Of a DNA stretch of 64,000 nt, positions 54,792 to 61,000 are shown in pieces. Where the stretch lies: contig NZ_QWGE01000005.1 in the NCBI RefSeq assembly GCF_003576375.1, positions 186,001-250,000 of the forward strand. Reading direction: 5' to 3'. How positions within the stretch are numbered: position 1 is the first letter of the stretch; each line of letters begins with the position of its first letter. The position numbers were made by a program, and so were the translations under genes. The notes under the pieces are model-generated. The model searched no databases and was not told the DNA's origin. It saw only the letters and a program-made list of their open reading frames with translations. The DNA is from Pontibacter oryzae (GTDB lineage Bacteria > Bacteroidota > Bacteroidia > Cytophagales > Hymenobacteraceae).

Positions 54792-55613
54792 TTACTGGGC
54801 TGCCAGCTGTGGTCTTCGGTTTCGCCTTGTCAGCATTAACTTAACCACTTCCAGCACAAACATGGTATTGGTAACAAGATAGCGCTTCCATAGGCGGCGC
54901 GGCTCCTGCCACAAACGATAGGTCCACTCTAGGCTGAGGTCGCGGGCCCACTTCGGCAAGCGCTTTTCGAGCCCAGCGTACGTCATATAGGCTTGCCCTA
55001 CACCCAGCATACAGGCTTTAACCTGGCCTTTATGGTCAGCCATCCAGCGTTCTTGCTTTGGGCACCCTAGAGCCACAAAAACTAAGTCAGCGCCAGAATC
55101 ATTTATCATTTTTGTAATAGCCATGTCTTCGATGTGCGTAAGCTTACGAAATGGAGGCGAATAATGCCCGGCAATGCGTAACGCAGGCAAATCTTCTTTG
55201 GCACGGGCTACAACTGCTTCCAGCACATTGTCTGTAGATCCGTAAAAATACACAGACTTTCCTCTGTCGGCGGCTTCCTGAAGCAAACGCGGCATCAGGT
55301 CCATGCCTGGCACACGGTCCTGGTGCTCGCCGTAGAGCAGTTTCATAAGCTTGGAAAGCGGCCCCCCGTCCGGAGAAGCAATATCTGCGTTGTTAAGCAG
55401 TTGCTGAAACTCCTGATCTTTACGAGCCTCCATCAACATGTGCACGTTAGCAAAACACACATACGACGACTCTTTATGGTCTGTTAGCCAGAAAACATGA
55501 TTTACAAAATCGTTAAATGAACCAGCCGAGATAAGGGAGCTCAGCAGCTGTCGCTTCTGTTTAATTGGTGGCTCGGTGGTAAGTGTATTCTCTTGCACGG
55601 TATTAGTAAGCAT
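54792..55613 (-). CDS. WecG/TagA/CpsF family glycosyltransferase
   Basis: 273 residues. Family motifs: TDHKESSYVCFANVHMLME, NADIASPDGGPLSKLMKLL with the catalytic Asp region, VYFYGSTDNVLEAVV, FVALGCPKQERWM and MLGVGQAYMTYAGLEKRLP-type sequence, ending in LEWTYRLWQEPRRLWKRYL. These enzymes (TagA, WecG) add N-acetylmannosamine or a related sugar as the second residue on a polyprenyl-PP-linked primer. That fits its place directly after the initiating sugar transferase, with which it overlaps by 11 bases. Confidence 0.94.
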   Translation of the reverse strand: MLTNTVQENTLTTEPPIKQKRQLLSSLISAGSFNDFVNHVFWLTDHKESSYVCFANVHMLMEARKDQEFQQLLNNADIASPDGGPLSKLMKLLYGEHQDRVPGMDLMPRLLQEAADRGKSVYFYGSTDNVLEAVVARAKEDLPALRIAGHYSPPFRKLTHIEDMAITKMINDSGADLVFVALGCPKQERWMADHKGQVKACMLGVGQAYMTYAGLEKRLPKWARDLSLEWTYRLWQEPRRLWKRYLVTNTMFVLEVVKLMLTRRNRRPQLAAQ

Positions 55614-56997
55614 TCTTTTCTCCTTTAATCATGTTCCAAACAGTCAGGAAGATAATCTTCATGTCCATCATAAAACTCCATTTAGCCATATACATTACAT
55701 CGTATTCTACGCGCTTCTCCATAAGGTGAACTTCCTTGGTTTCGCCGCGGTAGCCACTCACCTGCGCATATCCCGTAATACCAGGAGTTACGAAGTGGCG
55801 CACTTTATACTTTGAGATGACCTTAGAGTACTGGTCTAACTGGGAAACCAGGTTTGGGCGCGGTCCTACAACCGACATGTCTCCGAGCAGCACGTTAAAG
55901 AACTGAGGCAGCTCATCCAGGTTAGTCTTACGCATAAAGGCACCTACTTTGGTAATACGCGGGTCATTTTTAGTAGCCTGCAATTCGGTGTTATTATTTA
56001 CGCGCATCGTACGGAATTTATAGCATACAAACAGCCTGTTCTTTTTGCCTGGGCGCAGTTGCTTAAAGAATACTGGCCCTTTAGACTCCAGCTTGATGGC
56101 AAGTGCTATGATCGGGAACAGGATCGGGAACACCAGCAGGATAACAGTAAGGGAGAAAACCACATCAAAGATGCGTTTAACCACTCTGTTAGAAGCAAGT
56201 TCCAACGGCTCGTTGCGTACACTGATCATTGGGATGTTGTGATAGAAGTACATGTTTACATCCTTCTGCACGATGGCACTGAAATCCGGAACGATACGCA
56301 GGTACACAAAGTTGTCCTCAGCAAACTGAGTTAGTTCATCAATCTGGCTTTTATCGTTCAGCGGCTTTGTATAATATATCTCGTCTATGCTATGTTGCAG
56401 GCAGTATTCTTTTAGGTCTTCGATGTTACCGCGCACCTGGCTGTTGTATGGGCTGTTCACGTCAACGTCATCATCAAAGAAACCCATGAACTTGCTGCCA
56501 ATCTCATCATTGTTAGTCATGGTTTGGTGCAATGCCCTTGCAGCCGTACCTGTGCCCACAATAACGTAGCGGGTATGAGCCATGCCTGAATTCGTGAAAT
56601 AGCGGTAAACCATTTGGGTTATCATACGGCTTACTCCTATCAGCAAGGCAGTAGAGAGGTATGTGTAAAGCAGCAACAAGCGCGAAAGCTGCTCCAGGTT
56701 AAACACCACAATACAGGTTGCCAAGATCAGGGCATGCAGTATAAAGACATTCAGCAGGTTGGCTACCTTTTTATCAATGGAAAACAAGCCGTCAACCCGG
56801 ATCACGAAATTAGAGAAGCCCGAAACGATCCACCATACCAAGGCAAACATGACAAAGAACACATTATACTGGTGGTCTAGGTCCAAGCTGCCATAGCGGA
56901 TGAGGTTTGAAATCTTGAAGGCGAATGCTATAAGTGTGACGTCAAGAATTAACAGAAGAACCCTGTTAAAGCTGTAATAGTGTCTATATTTGTTCAT
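55603..56997 (-). CDS. Undecaprenyl-phosphate sugar phosphotransferase (WcaJ/WbaP-type initiating enzyme)
   Basis: 464 residues. Four N-terminal helices (about 10-125), a Rossmann-like CoA-binding domain (about 140-270, RYVIVGTGTAARALHQTM) and the catalytic bacterial sugar transferase domain at the end: KRIFDVVFSLTVILLVFP, GPVFFKQLRPGKKNRLFVCY, FRTM, TNLDELPQFFNVLLGDMS and VGPRPNL. This enzyme starts repeat-unit assembly by moving a sugar 1-phosphate onto undecaprenyl phosphate. It is the first gene of the minus-strand operon, and its partner machinery (flippase, polymerase, export) is at 14982-22294. Confidence 0.95.
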   Translation of the reverse strand: MNKYRHYYSFNRVLLLILDVTLIAFAFKISNLIRYGSLDLDHQYNVFFVMFALVWWIVSGFSNFVIRVDGLFSIDKKVANLLNVFILHALILATCIVVFNLEQLSRLLLLYTYLSTALLIGVSRMITQMVYRYFTNSGMAHTRYVIVGTGTAARALHQTMTNNDEIGSKFMGFFDDDVDVNSPYNSQVRGNIEDLKEYCLQHSIDEIYYTKPLNDKSQIDELTQFAEDNFVYLRIVPDFSAIVQKDVNMYFYHNIPMISVRNEPLELASNRVVKRIFDVVFSLTVILLVFPILFPIIALAIKLESKGPVFFKQLRPGKKNRLFVCYKFRTMRVNNNTELQATKNDPRITKVGAFMRKTNLDELPQFFNVLLGDMSVVGPRPNLVSQLDQYSKVISKYKVRHFVTPGITGYAQVSGYRGETKEVHLMEKRVEYDVMYMAKWSFMMDMKIIFLTVWNMIKGEKNAY

Positions 56998-58072
56998 CGT
57001 AGTCTAGTACTTATTTAATCATAAATTACTCCTTAATGTCATTTACTTGCTTTCTCACATTACTACTTCACGTGTTGCCACTCCGGCAAACTCAGCGCAA
57101 TTAGACATTCCCATCAGTTGTTAAGCTTTACAATGATTATTGCTTAAGTCCCTGAATCCGCTGCTCCCTGTAGTGCCAGAAACTCCGTTGTAAAGTACCG
57201 GCGAGAAAAACATTTGGATGTTTAGGAAAAAATACGGCTGTGCCCCAGTAAGGTTTATGATTTTAAGAAGTTCCATTGAAAAAAAGTGATAAAATAATAT
57301 ATAAAAAAATCTATGTTATTATATTCAAAAATTACTTTATTTGAATAAAAGGCCTTAAATACGAGTGCAATTCATCAAATCCTGCATAAATATAGGCCAA
57401 TTACTATTTATATAACTTTACCGATACAAACACTTACCCAACAGGTTTTACGCTTATTAAAATAATAGAACCTATACAACACTATAGCTACATAACGCAG
57501 TATAAATACAGTATAAATTTTAAGCAAATTACAAATTTATACAATTTTATAAGGGATAGTTTAAAATTTTAATTCGAAATGAATAAACTTACTATATTGA
57601 ACTTTAAAAAATTCAATCCTTTTCAGTCCTAAATGTTAACCAACGTTTCAAGTCAATTCTGATTAAGAATTAAAACACAGCTTACATTTGCGAAAATTCC
57701 TCAAATAAATCGCGCTAGCCCATACTTTTGCAAATCTTACCAACAGAAGTATTTTTTCTGTACCAAAGGATCCTCGCCAAAACCGTTTTTGCTATACCGA
57801 TTTCTTACTATTTAAAAAAGTGCAAAATTATTTCTGCCTTTTGAACTTTAGTGCCCCGAATTTCAATTTACACTGTAACCAACTGCAGCCGACAGCTTAA
57901 GTCAATCGCGTAAAGCTGTTGCTGTAAGGCATGTATTATAGTTATAAATGAGAAAGCTGGAGGCTGCAATAAAAACTTGCATTATGACCGAAAGCACAGC
58001 TACTGGCTGAGCACTGCAACCAGAGTTTATACTTTAAATCTGTACTATAAAGAACATCTACAGCCAAAGGAT
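56998..58072. other. Long AT-rich divergent intergenic region
   Basis: This 1075-base spacer separates the divergent initiating transferase and giant secreted protein genes. It is strongly AT-rich from about 57270 to 57640. Exact TAnnTTTG matches on the plus strand lie at 57683-57690 (TACATTTG) and 57723-57730 (TACTTTTG); minus-strand matches lie at 57532-57539 and 57823-57830. In AT-rich DNA some of these will be chance. A plus-strand leader of over 300 bases would result. No RNA gene was recognised. Frames within it are too short or only overlap the next gene. Confidence 0.55.
57683..57730 (+). promoter_or_regulatory. Candidate -7 boxes for the giant secreted protein gene
   Basis: TACATTTG (57683-57690) and TACTTTTG (57723-57730) both match TAnnTTTG exactly and point towards the gene at 58073. 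Neither has a clear TTG at -33, so they remain candidates. Confidence 0.3.
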
Positions 58073-61000
58073 ATGCGCCAACTTTTACCGGGCCTTGTTT
58101 GCCTGCTTTTTCTGCAGCTCTGGAGCACCTTCTCAAGCTATGTTTTTGCACAAACTTGCCCCCCAACAGTTTCAATTGCCGGCGCAATTTGCACAACAGG
58201 GCAGGTTACTTTAACCGCTAGCCAAGCCGAAACGTACTTGTGGTCTACTGGCCAAACCACCCAATCTATCGAGGTAAAAGAGGCTGGCACATATAGTGTT
58301 ACCACTACACGAGCAGATGGCTGCAAGGGTACCTCGGAAGTGGTTACCCTGAACGCCGGCCCGGATGCTACGGTAGCAGATCCTATCACATATTTCACTT
58401 CCTGTAGCTATTCAGGCAACTCATCCACTTTCGAGCTGACCATCGAAAACGCATCCACTACAAAGGAAACAAACACCCTTTACGAAATAAACTGGGGCGA
58501 TGGTGCCACCACAAGCCTTGGCAATGATTTTGAAACGGCAACCCACATATATAAGTCGGCAGGATCTTTCAGACTGACAGTAACCGCCTACGATAACGAT
58601 GGCTGCAGCAGCACACACGAAGAGCGCGTGTTTATAGGCAGTAACCCAAGCCTTGGTTTGGCCAGCCGCGGAAACACCAACGACTGCGCCCCGGCTACCT
58701 TTACCTTCGACATCCTCAACACCGAGGGCAACTCTGTGCAAACAGTTTATACTTTCCAGTTTGATGATGGCTCGGCGCCCATAACCTTTACGCATGCCAA
58801 CCTGCCTAAAACCATCGAGCATACGTTTACGGAGTCGTCCAGGAGCAACCCGGGCAGTTCGTTTACCCTAAGCGCCACGGCTGTAAACCCCTGCGGCACC
58901 ACGCCGGCTACCGTGGGCGGTATTAAAATATCCAAAGGGCCTATTGCTGATTTTGATATGAGCAAAACCCTGGGTTGCGTGAACGTCCCCATCAAACTGA
59001 CCGATAAAACGATCAGCGGTTTCAATGCCAACGCAGGTAACACCAACGCTGCCTCTACTTATATGGTAAACTGGGAAATATCGCCGGCTGACGGATGGGA
59101 GTATACTTCCGGCACGTTTAAGACCAACAGCCCGATGGTGAAGTTTACCAAGCCAGGCACCTATACTATCCAGATGACCTCTACCCCGACTGGGGTTAAC
59201 ACCAAGTGCAGCTCCAGCGCAACGACTAAGATCATCCAGATAAACGACGACCCAAAGGCCGATTTCAGGCTTAGCAGCAACGGCAACTGCGCCCCTGCGG
59301 TGTTTACGGCAGCAAACCTTTCTACCGGCGAGGATCTGAAGTATGTATGGCAGGTGACCCCGGCTGAGGGATGGCAGTATGCCAACGGCACAAAAGCCAG
59401 CACAAAGGATGCGGCTTTCCAGTTCACCAAAGCCGGCTCGTACGTTATCTCCCTGTCGGCCATAAATAACTGTAATACCTCCCTGATGGATACCACTATT
59501 GTTATCAAGGAGAAACCACAGGTACAGCTGCCTGCTGCCCAGGTATACTGCGGCCCGCAGTCTATTAGGTTTACCCAAGCTAATGCAAGCCACAAACCTG
59601 AGTATGATGCCAAATCCGGCACGATTACCAAGTATAAATGGACAGTAAACGGCCCAGGCAGCACGCAATTTACGGAAGGCACAGATGCTACCTCTGCTAA
59701 CCCTGTCGTTAGTTTTACAGATGCTGGCAAGTATACGATACAAGTGATTGCTACAAACGAGTGCGGCGACTCTGAAGCTGCCATACAGGAAATAACCATC
59801 AATGCGCTGCCTCAGCTGCAGGCTTCCTCGCCAAAACCAACAATATGTATCGGCGAAAGCACTACTATAAGTATAACCGGTGCTGATATCTATACTTGGG
59901 CTCCGGCTCCGGGGCTAACTGCCGCCACTGGTAGCACAGTTACCGTACAGCCCGAAACAACCACAACGTATACTGTAACAGGCACCAACAGCCAGACAGG
60001 ATGTAAAAGCACGACCAACTTCACAGTGGTAGTAAACCCGCTGCCAGAGGTTAAAGTAAGTACAAATGCTGCGGCTATCTGCGCCGGTCAGGGTACCGCC
60101 ATCCTTACAGCTGTAGGCGCCGACACCTACACATGGGCTCCGGCTGAAGGCTTAAGTGCCACAACAGGTAGCGAGGTTTCAGCATCTCCTGCCAAAACTA
60201 CAACCTATACTGTAACAGGCACTAACACCGAAACTGGTTGTTCCAGCACAGCCACTGTTACAGTGGTTGTAAACCCATTGCCTGCTGTTGATGCCGGTAA
60301 AGACCTGACTTTGTGCAACTCGCCGGTTCCGACAAAACTGAATGCAAGCCCTGCCGGAGGAACCTGGAGTGGCGCAAACGTAACCGCTGACGGAACCTTT
60401 ACACCACCTACGGCAACCGGGGTTTATGAGCTTGTTTATACTTATACTGATGCCTTGGGATGTTCTGCGTCTGATAAACTCAACATCACTGTAACCGAAA
60501 CACCGGTAGCCGATGCTGGCCAAGACATGGTGGTGTGCCTAAACAGCGGTGCCTTTGCTTTAACAGCAAGCCCAACCGGTGGTATTTGGTCAGGTTCGGC
60601 ACTTGTAACTGCAGAAGGCACCTTTACCCCATCAGCCACTGGCACGCATACGCTAACCTATACCTATGGCAACGGCAGCTGCGAAAGCACCGACCAGATA
60701 CAAATTACTGTTAACGCCTTGCCAGAAGCACCAACTGTTTCGGCAGCTACTCTTTGCCCTGGGTTTGGAACAACACTTTCTGTTGAGAACCCGCAGGGAA
60801 GTATAGCTTGGTATAATGCTGCCACCGGCGGCACGCTGCTCGGCGAAGGAGCAACTTTTGATACCCCAACTCTACAAGAAACTACGACTTACTATGTGCA
60901 AACTACCATTGCTGGTGGCTGCACCAGTCCGCGCCGTGCTGTAACCGTAACGGTGCGCCCTGCAACGCCGGCCCCCATAGTGACTCCGGTTATACTTTGC

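Noticed and set aside
58138..59802. Several long minus-strand frames (up to 291 codons) over the giant repeat gene
   Set aside because: They are antisense shadows of the plus-strand frame that starts at 58073 and stays open to the window end with a signal peptide and clear PKD/Ig modules. The minus-strand products show no recognisable domains.
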